Shown here: positions 1 through 7,196 of the stretch, one piece after another
Numbering within the stretch: position 1 is the first letter of the stretch
Layout of the letters: each line of letters opens with the position of its first letter
Assembly: GCF_017551775.1 (NCBI RefSeq)
Contig: NZ_JAFZKX010000095.1
Location: 1-45,922, forward strand
Length of the DNA stretch: 45,922 nt
DNA from: Fibrobacter sp.
GTDB lineage: Bacteria; Fibrobacterota; Fibrobacteria; Fibrobacterales; Fibrobacteraceae
Direction: 5' to 3'
Notes under the pieces: generated by a model
The model's input: the letters and a program-made list of their open reading frames with translations, nothing else
The model's database searches: none
What the model was told of the DNA's origin: nothing
Position numbers and translations under genes: made by a program

Positions 1-1
1 T

Positions 2-475
2 CGCGACCGCGGCCTCGCCTACCTCAAGAGCCAGCTGGCTTCCGGCAACAAGGTCCCGAGCGAAGGCAACATCTTCGTCTCCCTCAAGGACGAAGACAAA
101 CAGAAGGCAGTGCCGCTCATCAAGCGCCTCGTGGACATGGGCTACCAGATTTACGCCACCCGCGGAACCTCGACCCTCCTCTATAACGAAGGCATCAAGA
201 CCCGCGCCGTGTTCCGCATCTCCCGTGGCCGCCCGAACCTCCTGGACCTTATCCACGACAAGGAAGTCCAGTGGATCGTGAACACCACCGAAACCGGCGC
301 AGAAGCCATGGTGGACGAAATACAGATGCGCTCGAAAGCAGTCGTGTCCGGCATTCCTATCACCACGACCATCGCCGCCCTCACCTCTACCGTAGAAGGC
401 CTCATGGACAAGCACGACTTCGGCCGCTTCGAAGTGTGCAGCCTCCAAGAGTATCATAGGCATGTGAAGAAATAA
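2..475 (+). CDS. carB: Carbamoyl-phosphate synthase large subunit, C-terminal part
   Basis: The reading frame is open from base 2 to a TAA at 473-475, so only the last 157 residues are present and the start lies outside the window. The visible part is the C-terminal MGS-like allosteric domain of the large subunit. It shows the FVSLKDEDK start of the domain, the YATRGTS segment, GRPN, and the WIVNTTE and AVVSGIPITT segments typical of CarB. CarB joins ammonia from the glutaminase subunit, bicarbonate and ATP into carbamoyl phosphate for arginine and pyrimidine synthesis in the cytoplasm. In the family this domain binds UMP or ornithine-type effectors. The gene is followed by a clear terminator. 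Family call is secure. Confidence 0.93.
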   Translation, partial: RDRGLAYLKSQLASGNKVPSEGNIFVSLKDEDKQKAVPLIKRLVDMGYQIYATRGTSTLLYNEGIKTRAVFRISRGRPNLLDLIHDKEVQWIVNTTETGAEAMVDEIQMRSKAVVSGIPITTTIAALTSTVEGLMDKHDFGRFEVCSLQEYHRHVKK

Positions 476-486
476 AGCGAAGGGCC

Positions 487-511
487 ATCCTGACGCCGAA
501 GGCGAAAGGAT
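487..511. repeat. Small palindromic intergenic element (ATCCTGA type)
   Basis: ATCCT-gac-GCC-gaa-GGC-gaa-AGGAT forms a small hairpin between carB and its terminator. A related, weaker copy starting TCATCCTGAA sits at 31796-31816. Short elements of this kind are dispersed through many bacterial genomes; no function is visible here. Confidence 0.45.
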
Positions 512-534
512 CTCACCGCATCTCTTTGCAAAAT

Positions 535-571
535 GGACCTCGGCATTATCGCTGAGGTCCTTCGTTTTTTT
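535..571 (+). terminator. Rho-independent terminator after carB
   Basis: GGACCTC (535-541) pairs with GAGGTCC (554-560) and is followed by TTCGTTTTTTT. It ends the carB transcript. Confidence 0.85.
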
Positions 572-640
572 ACTCAAAATTTTAGCAGAATTCATTAGTT
601 TATATAACTTTTTAAAGGTCAAAAAAGTATATTAAACTGA

Positions 641-751
641 GTGACAACTAAAAAAAATCACATTCAGCAAGGATTACAGATTCTAAAAAAAGCAGCAATC
701 TGTTGCATAGCTATTGTTATAGCTTGCTTTGCAGCACTATACAATCCCTGA
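641..751 (+). CDS. Possible small membrane peptide, 36 residues
   Basis: A GTG at 641 opens a 37-codon frame ending at TGA 749-751. The peptide has a Lys/Gln-rich start (VTTKKNHIQQ) and one hydrophobic segment with three cysteines (AAICCIAIVIACFAALY), as expected for a single-pass membrane peptide. An AAAGG sequence lies about 25 bases upstream, too far for a convincing ribosome binding site. It precedes the lipoprotein gene at 791 by 39 bases and shares its low GC content. It may equally be chance in AT-rich DNA. No family recognised. Confidence 0.3.
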   Translation: MTTKKNHIQQGLQILKKAAICCIAIVIACFAALYNP

Positions 752-790
752 AATAGAAAAACTTTTTTTGAACTGTCGGGATAAATTCAA

Positions 791-1591
791 ATGATAAAAA
801 AAATTTTATACGCTCTAGCAATACTTTTGCTTGTCGGTTGTGGTGAAGAAAAAAAATTTATGACACCATCAAGTGATGTGGCCATAATAGACATCACCTC
901 AAAAGAGTTTTTCCTCAATGGAGAAAAAGTTGGGGATACATTCAACGAAATTGAAGATGAAAAACGAGGTCAAATGATAGCTTCGTTGGAAAGAAAAATA
1001 AAAGAGCTTAGTCCTAGCCCGAAAACCGCGCACATCCACATTGCTTCAAAAAATTCTTTCAAAGTTCTCTTTAAAACTCTTGGTACTGTTAATTGGTCGG
1101 GACTCGATTCCGTAAAAATTGCGTTAGAAGATGATTTTTCTTCAATCATTCACGCAAAACTTAATGAAGAAATCAATCCTTGTAATGGACCTCGAGTCAT
1201 CAACATCCATGATTTATTGATGAATAAAGGGCTTTCTGCAGACGAGAAGAACAATCAAAAGATTCAGGAACGAAACCGCGATCTCGAATGTGCTGAAAAT
1301 TTTATGGAGCTAGCTTTCTTTTTAAACAAGACTAAAGATTCATTTTTCATTAGCTCTAGCATCAACGAAACAGGTTTGATTGGCAAGAAGACAACAACAT
1401 CTTTTAAAAACGAAACAGAAATTTGGGCATATTTTAAAGAAATTCGCACCAGGGAAAGCCTTGCAAATAAAAAAGACCGAAACATCGTAAATTTCGCTTG
1501 CTCAAAGGACCTTTCAACAGAAGAATTCGCTCCTTATCTAAGGGGATTAGCGAATTTAGGCTATCAAGTCAAATTCTCCCAAATGGATTGA
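791..1591 (+). CDS. Hypothetical lipoprotein, 266 residues
   Basis: The N-terminus is a type II signal peptide with lipobox LLVGC (Cys17), so the mature protein is probably a lipid-anchored envelope protein. The rest is a soluble region rich in Lys, Glu, Asn and Phe with no motif I recognise. The DNA is clearly AT-richer than neighbouring genes, with many AAA, AAT and TTT codons where the others use C- and G-ending codons, which suggests recent acquisition or weak codon selection. A GGGA lies about 9 bases before the ATG. The gene stands alone and converges on the GNAT gene at 1634. Function unknown. Confidence 0.75.
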   Translation: MIKKILYALAILLLVGCGEEKKFMTPSSDVAIIDITSKEFFLNGEKVGDTFNEIEDEKRGQMIASLERKIKELSPSPKTAHIHIASKNSFKVLFKTLGTVNWSGLDSVKIALEDDFSSIIHAKLNEEINPCNGPRVINIHDLLMNKGLSADEKNNQKIQERNRDLECAENFMELAFFLNKTKDSFFISSSINETGLIGKKTTTSFKNETEIWAYFKEIRTRESLANKKDRNIVNFACSKDLSTEEFAPYLRGLANLGYQVKFSQMD

Positions 1592-1633
1592 AAACATCTG
1601 CCCGTATTACCACGAACTATTAAAGCGACGCAA

Positions 1634-2164
1634 TCACTTTTCTTTTGGCATCGCGTCCCAATAAGAGCGTAGTTCGTTTATGATCTGGTCGTAATCACGT
1701 TGCGTGAATGAGCCTTCGCCAATCATCATAATGGTATAGTCAATGCCCTTGAAGGATTTCCCGACACCCGTATCGCGGAAGCCGTTGCGCAGGTAGAAAG
1801 CGTGGCGGCGCTTGCGCTGCACGGAATTGTCGCAAACCTGCTCCGGCGATTCCATGTCGAGAATGTTGGATTGACCCCTGTACTTTTCAAGCAACTGCGA
1901 AAGAATGCTTTGCCCGATACCGTTCCCGCGCAAGGATTCGGGCACGGCGAAATACCAGAACCAGTTGAACTGCGGCCGCGAATAGACAATCGTCAGTCCG
2001 ACAAGGTTTCCGTCTTCGCTGTAAGCGCTAAAATCCAGCGACATCGTTTTCATAAGCCGCATCAAATCGGCCCAGGGAATCTGTTCCTCTTTCGGGAAAG
2101 CGGATTCGTAAAGGTTTCGGACCTGTGCGTTCTCTTCGGCAGGATTTAGCTGTACAATTTGCAT
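1634..2164 (-). CDS. GNAT-family N-acetyltransferase
   Basis: The 176-residue protein has the GNAT fold signature. A substrate-side N-terminal half contains LVGLTIVYSRPQ, followed by acetyl-CoA-binding motif A, RGNGIGQSIL, near residue 85. A later FYLRNGF motif matches the typical family C-terminal strand and helix. It should transfer an acetyl group from acetyl-CoA to an amine; the substrate cannot be read from sequence. It is the last gene of the minus-strand run chorismate mutase, tyrA, aroA-like, nadK, GNAT, starting 18 bases after the nadK stop, with TTAGG before the ATG. It may simply be co-transcribed. Confidence 0.8.
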   Translation of the reverse strand: MQIVQLNPAEENAQVRNLYESAFPKEEQIPWADLMRLMKTMSLDFSAYSEDGNLVGLTIVYSRPQFNWFWYFAVPESLRGNGIGQSILSQLLEKYRGQSNILDMESPEQVCDNSVQRKRRHAFYLRNGFRDTGVGKSFKGIDYTIMMIGEGSFTQRDYDQIINELRSYWDAMPKEK

Positions 2165-2182
2165 AACGGCCTAATCTTTCCG

Positions 2183-3067
2183 CTATGCAAGGCGCGGTTT
2201 TCCGGTCCAGCCGAGCTTTTCGCGCAGCGCACCCACGAAACCGGTATGGCGCATGCGGATAAACGTGGTCACGGACTTGCTTTCGCTGAGTGTGACCTGG
2301 TAACCCGACTTCATTTCGACCGTAATTCGGCCATCAAAAACAAGGTCAAGCGGCCTGTCGACAGCGGATGCAATCTGCAACTTCTTGTCGGTAAGCGAAA
2401 GCACAAGCGGGCGCACGGAAAGACTGCTCGGGGCCACAGGCGTGAGCACGACAGCGGGCGTACTCGGGTGGATAATGGGGCCACCCGCCGCAAGATTGTA
2501 TGCGGTGGATCCCGTCGGGGTCGAAATCAACAGGGAATCGGCCCAGTATTCCGTCAGGTCCGTTCCATTGTAGGCGACATTCACGTTCACCATGCGGTCG
2601 GGAGCATGGGCGCGGATATGCACCTCGTTCAACACGGTCTGCTTCGCGACGCACTTCTTGCCGCAATAAACGGAAGCGTCAATCATCATGCGGTCGCGCG
2701 TAGAGAAATCACCGGCAATCAAATCGTCAAGCGTTTTCGAGAGGCCTTCCACCCTGCTTTCGGCAAGGAACCCCACGCGGCCCGCATTCACGCCCAAAAT
2801 GGGAATGCTGTGCCCGAGCGCAATGTGCGCGGCAGAAAGCACGGTACCATCTCCACCGATGGCAAGCAGCAGGTCCATGTTGCGCAGGCCCGGTTCCTTC
2901 ACCACGCGGATAGGCTTCTGCACCAGCCCGGAGAGGCTATCAAGCGCGAAGAACTTCACCTGCGGATGAGCGACCGCCCAGAGCGCAATCTGGTTCAACG
3001 CACAAGCGAGATCCGCGCTCTTGTCCTTAAAACCGACAATCCCGATTTTCTTGAAAGTGCCTTTCAT
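2183..3067 (-). CDS. nadK: NAD kinase
   Basis: The 294-residue protein has the NAD kinase hallmarks: GGDGT at residues 71-75 (nucleotide-binding and catalytic Asp), then NAGRVGFLAE, the LNEVHI segment, and STPTGSTAYNLAAGGPI, which contains the NAD/ATP-binding loop. It phosphorylates NAD to NADP with ATP or polyphosphate in the cytoplasm. Length fits the bacterial family. It starts 17 bases after the aroA-like stop, with a GAGG seven bases before ATG, and is co-directional with the aromatic genes. The link may be supply of NADP(H) to shikimate-pathway reductases, but that is inference. Confidence 0.95.
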   Translation of the reverse strand: MKGTFKKIGIVGFKDKSADLACALNQIALWAVAHPQVKFFALDSLSGLVQKPIRVVKEPGLRNMDLLLAIGGDGTVLSAAHIALGHSIPILGVNAGRVGFLAESRVEGLSKTLDDLIAGDFSTRDRMMIDASVYCGKKCVAKQTVLNEVHIRAHAPDRMVNVNVAYNGTDLTEYWADSLLISTPTGSTAYNLAAGGPIIHPSTPAVVLTPVAPSSLSVRPLVLSLTDKKLQIASAVDRPLDLVFDGRITVEMKSGYQVTLSESKSVTTFIRMRHTGFVGALREKLGWTGKPRLA

Positions 3068-3084
3068 ATTCAGCCTCGAATGGA

Positions 3085-4452
3085 TTAGCCTTCATTTTCG
3101 GTCTTTTCGGCGACCAGCACCTGTTTGAGCCGCTCGGCAACGCCCGGAAATACACGTTCCACGCAATCCAAGCCACCTACCGGCTCGTCGTTCTGGAGGG
3201 AAAGCGAAAGGACGCTCAGGGCAAGCCCCGTCTCGGCAGAGTCTCCCCCGTCGAATTCGCTCCCGTTCACGATGGTTTCCATCCCGCGAATGACAAGCCC
3301 GTCGTCGTAGACGCCGACTTCCACGCCCGTCTTGCGCAAGTTTTCGGCCAAGAACTCGTTCTTGACGCGCATCTCCTTGCGGTATTCCTTGGGCACGCGG
3401 AGGATGGTTTCGCCTTCGGCATAGCACGCGGCTACGGCGAGCAGCGGGAATTCGTCAAGCGCAGTCGCGATGGTGTCTTCGCTAAAGCGGCGACCCTGGA
3501 GGCGCTTGCCCGCAGCAAGCGGATAGATTTCCACATCGCCGTAGACATCGCCGAACTTTTCGCGGCGGGTAACGGTCTCGATGTTTGCGCCCATGCGCTT
3601 GAGGCACGTGAGGGCACCGGCGCGCGTGCTGTTCAAATCGACGTTCAGCAGGCGCACCACATTTTCCTTGGGCATGTTCCCGACAGTCGCGAGCAGGGCG
3701 AAAGCCGTCGCCTCGGTCGTATCGCCGGGCACGTAGTATTCGCGGCCGGTAATCACGCGAGCCTCCGAAAGTTCGGTAAACTGCGTGCGTTCAATCTTCT
3801 TGCCCTGCGCAATCATGAGGCGGCGTTCGAACTCGCTCAGTTGTTCCATGCCGCGGCCTTCGTAGCGAACCGGGACACCGAAATACATGAGCATCTTGGT
3901 CCACTGGTCATGAACCGTAGAGCGTTCCTCGAAACTCAGGTATTCCCCGCGCACGAGGGCACGCAGCAAGAGGCGGTTTCGCATCACGAAGGGCACATTC
4001 CCGAGGGAATCCTTCTTCAATGCGGGCTCTTCCACGGCGAACCGGAAAACGAACCTCGCGGGGGAATCCTCATCGACATTCAGCTTGAAATACTTGAGCA
4101 GGCATTCCTTGACGGATGCAACCTTCGCGATTCCCGCCTCGTCGGATTCCTCGGCGAGGGTGAAAACATGTTCGGGATCCTTGCTCGAAAGCGTCCAGAG
4201 GAGCACGTTCTCGGCTTCGGAAAAACCGCAGGGCAGCATCGACGGGAGCGAATACTGGAAGCCCTTGCCGTCGAGAACCAGCTGGTGGCCGTGCTGTTCG
4301 TAAACAAGCCCGAATTCCGCGAGCGCGCGGGCGAATTCCTCGGTACCGCTCGCCCATGCGAAATCTTCGAGCACGGTGCGACCGTTGACCAAAAGGCCCA
4401 TCACCAGGGTGAGCGCCATGCGTTCGCGATCTGGATTAAGCGTAAATTCCAT
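3085..4452 (-). CDS. aroA: EPSP synthase-like protein (AroA family, divergent)
   Basis: This 455-residue protein aligns with 3-phosphoshikimate 1-carboxyvinyltransferase, which joins PEP to shikimate 3-phosphate. Family segments visible are YVPGDTTEATAFALLA, the LDEFPLLAVAACYAEGET block containing the catalytic Asp, and AENLRKTGVEV. Several diagnostic motifs are missing: the N-terminal GxKSxSxR motif reads NPDRERMAL, the GTxMR loop is not recognisable, and KESDR is replaced around EYRKEMRVKNEF. Its position directly after tyrA (the ATG follows the TAG with no gap) and downstream of chorismate mutase supports a role in aromatic amino-acid synthesis. It may be a highly divergent active enzyme or a family member with another role. 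Homology is secure, activity is not. Confidence 0.75.
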   Translation of the reverse strand: MEFTLNPDRERMALTLVMGLLVNGRTVLEDFAWASGTEEFARALAEFGLVYEQHGHQLVLDGKGFQYSLPSMLPCGFSEAENVLLWTLSSKDPEHVFTLAEESDEAGIAKVASVKECLLKYFKLNVDEDSPARFVFRFAVEEPALKKDSLGNVPFVMRNRLLLRALVRGEYLSFEERSTVHDQWTKMLMYFGVPVRYEGRGMEQLSEFERRLMIAQGKKIERTQFTELSEARVITGREYYVPGDTTEATAFALLATVGNMPKENVVRLLNVDLNSTRAGALTCLKRMGANIETVTRREKFGDVYGDVEIYPLAAGKRLQGRRFSEDTIATALDEFPLLAVAACYAEGETILRVPKEYRKEMRVKNEFLAENLRKTGVEVGVYDDGLVIRGMETIVNGSEFDGGDSAETGLALSVLSLSLQNDEPVGGLDCVERVFPGVAERLKQVLVAEKTENEG

Positions 4453-5607
4453 CTAGCGTTCCTTCACTTCGTAGCCTAGGTAGCGCAAAATTTTCACAGC
4501 GCGGGCAGCCTCGTCGGGCGTCTTGAAAGCAAGCAGGAGGGTGCCCGCGACATTCTCGCGAACCTTCATGAGTTCGATATCGCGAATGTTCAAGCCTTCT
4601 TCGGCAAGCGGCTGCATCACGCTGAGCAGCGCTCCCGGCTTGTCCTTGAGCTGCACCGTAATTTCGGAGAAGGCGGCGCCGGCATTGCGGCCCGGAGCGA
4701 ACAAACTCGCACGGCCTTCGTTGCCCGCCTTGAAAATCGTCTCGAGCCCGGCGGAACGGTCATCCGTCGCAGGCTTTCCATCCACCACGACATCGAGGGC
4801 GTTCATGGCCTCGATCGTCTTCTCGAGCCCGTCTCGGACTTCGCCGAGCGCACGTACGGTCTCGTCGCGGTTCGTGACCGCGATGTCATGCCACATTCCC
4901 CACCCACTCGCGGCGATGCGCGTCATGTCGCGGAAGGCGCGGCCCGCATAGTGCTGGTAGTTGTGCTTGAGCAGGCGTTCGGGAAGGTTGCCCGCAAGCG
5001 TAGAACTGAGCATCTGGGGCATGTGCGAAACCCATGCCATCGTGCGGTCATGGTGTTCCGGCGGAAAAACGACGGGAGTCGCCCCGAGGAACTTCACCAG
5101 TTCCAGGAGTTCGGCGTATGCGGATTCCTCGGTACCCTCCGGAGGGCACACGAACCAGTAGGCGTTCTCGAAAATCGCGGGGTCGTTGTGTTCGCAGGTC
5201 CGCTTCTCGGAACCGGCCATCGGGTGGCTCCCGACAAAGCGGAACGGAGCAGGCAGCTTCACGCCCGCCTTGCAGATTTCGACCTTCGTAGAGCCGATAT
5301 CACTCACGAGGCACGGCGCACTGGACCCGGCATCGTTCTGCTCGGTCCACTTCACATGCGCAAGCGCATCGATGGTCTTCAAGATATGCAGAATCGGGCT
5401 GCACAGCAAAATGAGGTCGCAGTCCCTGGACCACTGTTCGACATCGCCGTATTCGAAAAATTCATCGGCAAGTTCCAGCTCGCGGGCGCGCGCAAGCGTC
5501 ACGGGAGAACTCACGGCCCGGATTACAGTCGGGCGCTTTGCCTGCTTGAGTGCAGAGGCGATGGAACCCGCAAGCAGCCCGAAACCTACCAGCGCTATAC
5601 GTTTCAT
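4453..5607 (-). CDS. tyrA: Prephenate dehydrogenase with C-terminal ACT domain
   Basis: The 384-residue protein starts with a Rossmann NAD-binding motif (VGFGLLAGSIA). It then has the VSDIGSTK segment and the GSHPMAGSE motif that is diagnostic of prephenate/arogenate dehydrogenases. Residues from about 305 to 384 form an ACT regulatory domain (LKDKPGALLSVMQPLAEEGL), which in this family binds tyrosine or related amino acids for feedback control. The enzyme oxidatively decarboxylates prephenate to 4-hydroxyphenylpyruvate on the way to tyrosine. Its ATG follows the TAG of the chorismate mutase gene directly, and a GGAGG lies within the end of that gene, so the two are translationally coupled. 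Confidence 0.93.
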   Translation of the reverse strand: MKRIALVGFGLLAGSIASALKQAKRPTVIRAVSSPVTLARARELELADEFFEYGDVEQWSRDCDLILLCSPILHILKTIDALAHVKWTEQNDAGSSAPCLVSDIGSTKVEICKAGVKLPAPFRFVGSHPMAGSEKRTCEHNDPAIFENAYWFVCPPEGTEESAYAELLELVKFLGATPVVFPPEHHDRTMAWVSHMPQMLSSTLAGNLPERLLKHNYQHYAGRAFRDMTRIAASGWGMWHDIAVTNRDETVRALGEVRDGLEKTIEAMNALDVVVDGKPATDDRSAGLETIFKAGNEGRASLFAPGRNAGAAFSEITVQLKDKPGALLSVMQPLAEEGLNIRDIELMKVRENVAGTLLLAFKTPDEAARAVKILRYLGYEVKER

Positions 5608-5871
5608 CTATTCCTCCACCTTGCGGGTCTCTTCCATGATAACCTTGAAAATGCGGCGCACCGATTCACCGGAAAGCGGGCCACCGGCCTTTTCCGCCTT
5701 TTCGGCAACTTCGGCCAGCACGGCCTCTTCACGAGCCGTATCCAGCACAGGCAGGCCCTTCTGTTTCTTGATTTTTCCAATTTCAGTCGCATAGACGGCG
5801 CGCTTGTTCAAGAGCGCGATTACCGAATCTGTCAATTCGTCTATGCGTATGCGCCAGTCTTCTATTTCCAT
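5608..5871 (-). CDS. Chorismate mutase, AroQ type
   Basis: The short all-helical protein (87 residues from the ATG at 5871) matches AroQ-type chorismate mutase: WRIRIDELTDSVIALLNKR, then AxxIGKIKKQKGLPVLDTAREE, and an IFKVIMEETRK helix. The active-site Arg, Lys and Glu pattern of the family is present. It converts chorismate to prephenate and feeds the next gene, tyrA. A longer frame could start at 5913, but its extra residues (MGVKRACQITIFFR) do not look like the family. A TATCTT box ends seven bases before the ATG at 5871, suggesting a leaderless transcript that begins the operon here. Confidence 0.88.
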   Translation of the reverse strand: MEIEDWRIRIDELTDSVIALLNKRAVYATEIGKIKKQKGLPVLDTAREEAVLAEVAEKAEKAGGPLSGESVRRIFKVIMEETRKVEE

Positions 5872-5990
5872 ACGAAAAAAGATAGTAATTTGGCAAGCCC
5901 GTTTTACGCCCATCCACCGCCTCTCCCGCCCGCTTTTTCGCCCCTTTCAATACACTTGATACAGTTGGTTTATAATTTATTTTCATCGCA

Positions 5991-6019
5991 TTGCGACCCC
6001 CACTTTACGGACCTATATT
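5991..6019 (+). promoter_or_regulatory. Predicted sigma70-type promoter of the lichenase gene
   Basis: TTGCGA (5991-5996) and TATATT (6014-6019) are separated by 17 bases. The predicted start near 6026 gives a 5' leader of about 25 bases carrying the AGGAGG ribosome binding site at 6036-6041. A TATAAT at 5971-5976 is an alternative -10 but has no well-spaced -35. Confidence 0.55.
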
Positions 6020-6050
6020 AAGGACACACGTGTTTAGGAGGTTGTTTTTT

Positions 6051-7130
6051 ATGAAAATCAACAAAATTCTTTCGGCAGGAACCCTTGCGGTAATGACCAT
6101 GGCAGCAACAACTATTGCAAAAGACTTCAGCGGTGCAGAACTCTACACCAATGAAGAATTTTCTTACGGTAAATTCGAAGCCCGTATGAAGATGGCGGCC
6201 GCTTCGGGCACTGTCAGTTCCATGTTCCTCTACCAGAACGGCTCCGAACAGGCCAGCGCACAGCGTTGGGTCGAAGTCGATATCGAAGTCCTGGGCAAGA
6301 GCCCCAACAGTTTCCAGTCCAACATCATCACGGGCAAAGCCGGCGCACAGATCACCAGTGAAAAGCACCACGCCGTCAGTCCGGCAGCAGACCAGGGGTT
6401 CCACACCTACGGTCTCGAATGGACGCCCGATTACGTCCGCTGGACCCTCGACGGAAAAGAAGTCCGCAAGACCAACAAGGGCGAAAACAAGAACCAGGTC
6501 GAAAACCTGATCGGTACGCAGGGCCTCCGCTTCAACATTTGGTCTTCTGAAACTGCTGAATGGGTCGGCCAGTTTGACGAATCCAAACTCCCGCTCTTCC
6601 AGTTCATCAACTGGGTCAAGGTTTACAAATACACTCCGGGCAGGGGCGAAAACGGCAGCGACTTCACGCTCGACTGGACGGACGATTTCAATTCGTTCAA
6701 CAGCTCTCGCTGGAGCAAGGGCAACTGGACCTTCGACGGCAACCGCGTTGACCTGACCCCGAACAATATTTACACCAAGGATGGCATGCTGATTCTCGCC
6801 CTCACCCGCAAGGGCCAGGAAAGCTTCAACGGCCAGGTCCCGGTTGATAACGAACCGTCCCCAATTTCTTCGAGCAGCAACGTCACTCCGCCGTCTTCGA
6901 GCAGCGTTACCCCGCCGCCCAGCTCCAGCAGCGAAGTGATGCCGCCGCTCTCCTCCAGCAGCATCGTGATGCCCCCCTACTCCAGCAGCGTCGTGGACGC
7001 CATCCCCCAGATGCGCGCAAAGCAGCTGCAGGACAAGGAAACCCACACCGTCAACGCCAAGGGCGCCCGCGTCAACAACACCCGCGCAAGCGATCCCCGC
7101 AACCGTTACCGCGTGAACTTCAAATTTTAA
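6051..7130 (+). CDS. Secreted 1,3-1,4-beta-glucanase (lichenase), circularly permuted GH16
   Basis: The 359-residue precursor has a signal peptide (about residues 1-23, ending TIAK) and a GH16 domain that hydrolyses beta-1,4 bonds next to beta-1,3 bonds in lichenan and cereal beta-glucan. The catalytic motif WVEVDIEVLG places Glu75, Asp77 and Glu79 near the N-terminus. The strand normally at the N-terminus of Bacillus lichenases (DFTLDWTDDF through GMLILALTRKG) comes after it, at about 204-254. This is the circular permutation known from the Fibrobacter enzyme. Residues 270-315 are a Ser/Pro linker (PPSSSS units), followed by a basic C-terminal tail ending YRVNFKF. AGGAGG at 6036 fixes the start at 6051. 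The regulator at 7197 follows. Confidence 0.95.
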   Translation: MKINKILSAGTLAVMTMAATTIAKDFSGAELYTNEEFSYGKFEARMKMAAASGTVSSMFLYQNGSEQASAQRWVEVDIEVLGKSPNSFQSNIITGKAGAQITSEKHHAVSPAADQGFHTYGLEWTPDYVRWTLDGKEVRKTNKGENKNQVENLIGTQGLRFNIWSSETAEWVGQFDESKLPLFQFINWVKVYKYTPGRGENGSDFTLDWTDDFNSFNSSRWSKGNWTFDGNRVDLTPNNIYTKDGMLILALTRKGQESFNGQVPVDNEPSPISSSSNVTPPSSSSVTPPPSSSSEVMPPLSSSSIVMPPYSSSVVDAIPQMRAKQLQDKETHTVNAKGARVNNTRASDPRNRYRVNFKF

Positions 7131-7147
7131 CTAAACACCCCCCAAAC

Positions 7148-7185
7148 AACAAAGTCTACGTGGCGAATGTCGCGTAGACTTTGTT
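7148..7185. promoter_or_regulatory. 13-bp perfect inverted repeat between lichenase and regulator genes
   Basis: AACAAAGTCTACG (7148-7160) and CGTAGACTTTGTT (7173-7185) are perfect inverted repeats separated by 12 bases. As RNA this would form a hairpin followed by a short U-run, so it may end the lichenase transcript. It also abuts the TATTTT box at 7185-7190 in front of the regulator gene and could be an operator for that regulator. The two readings are not exclusive. Confidence 0.6.
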
Positions 7186-7196
7186 ATTTTATAGCC

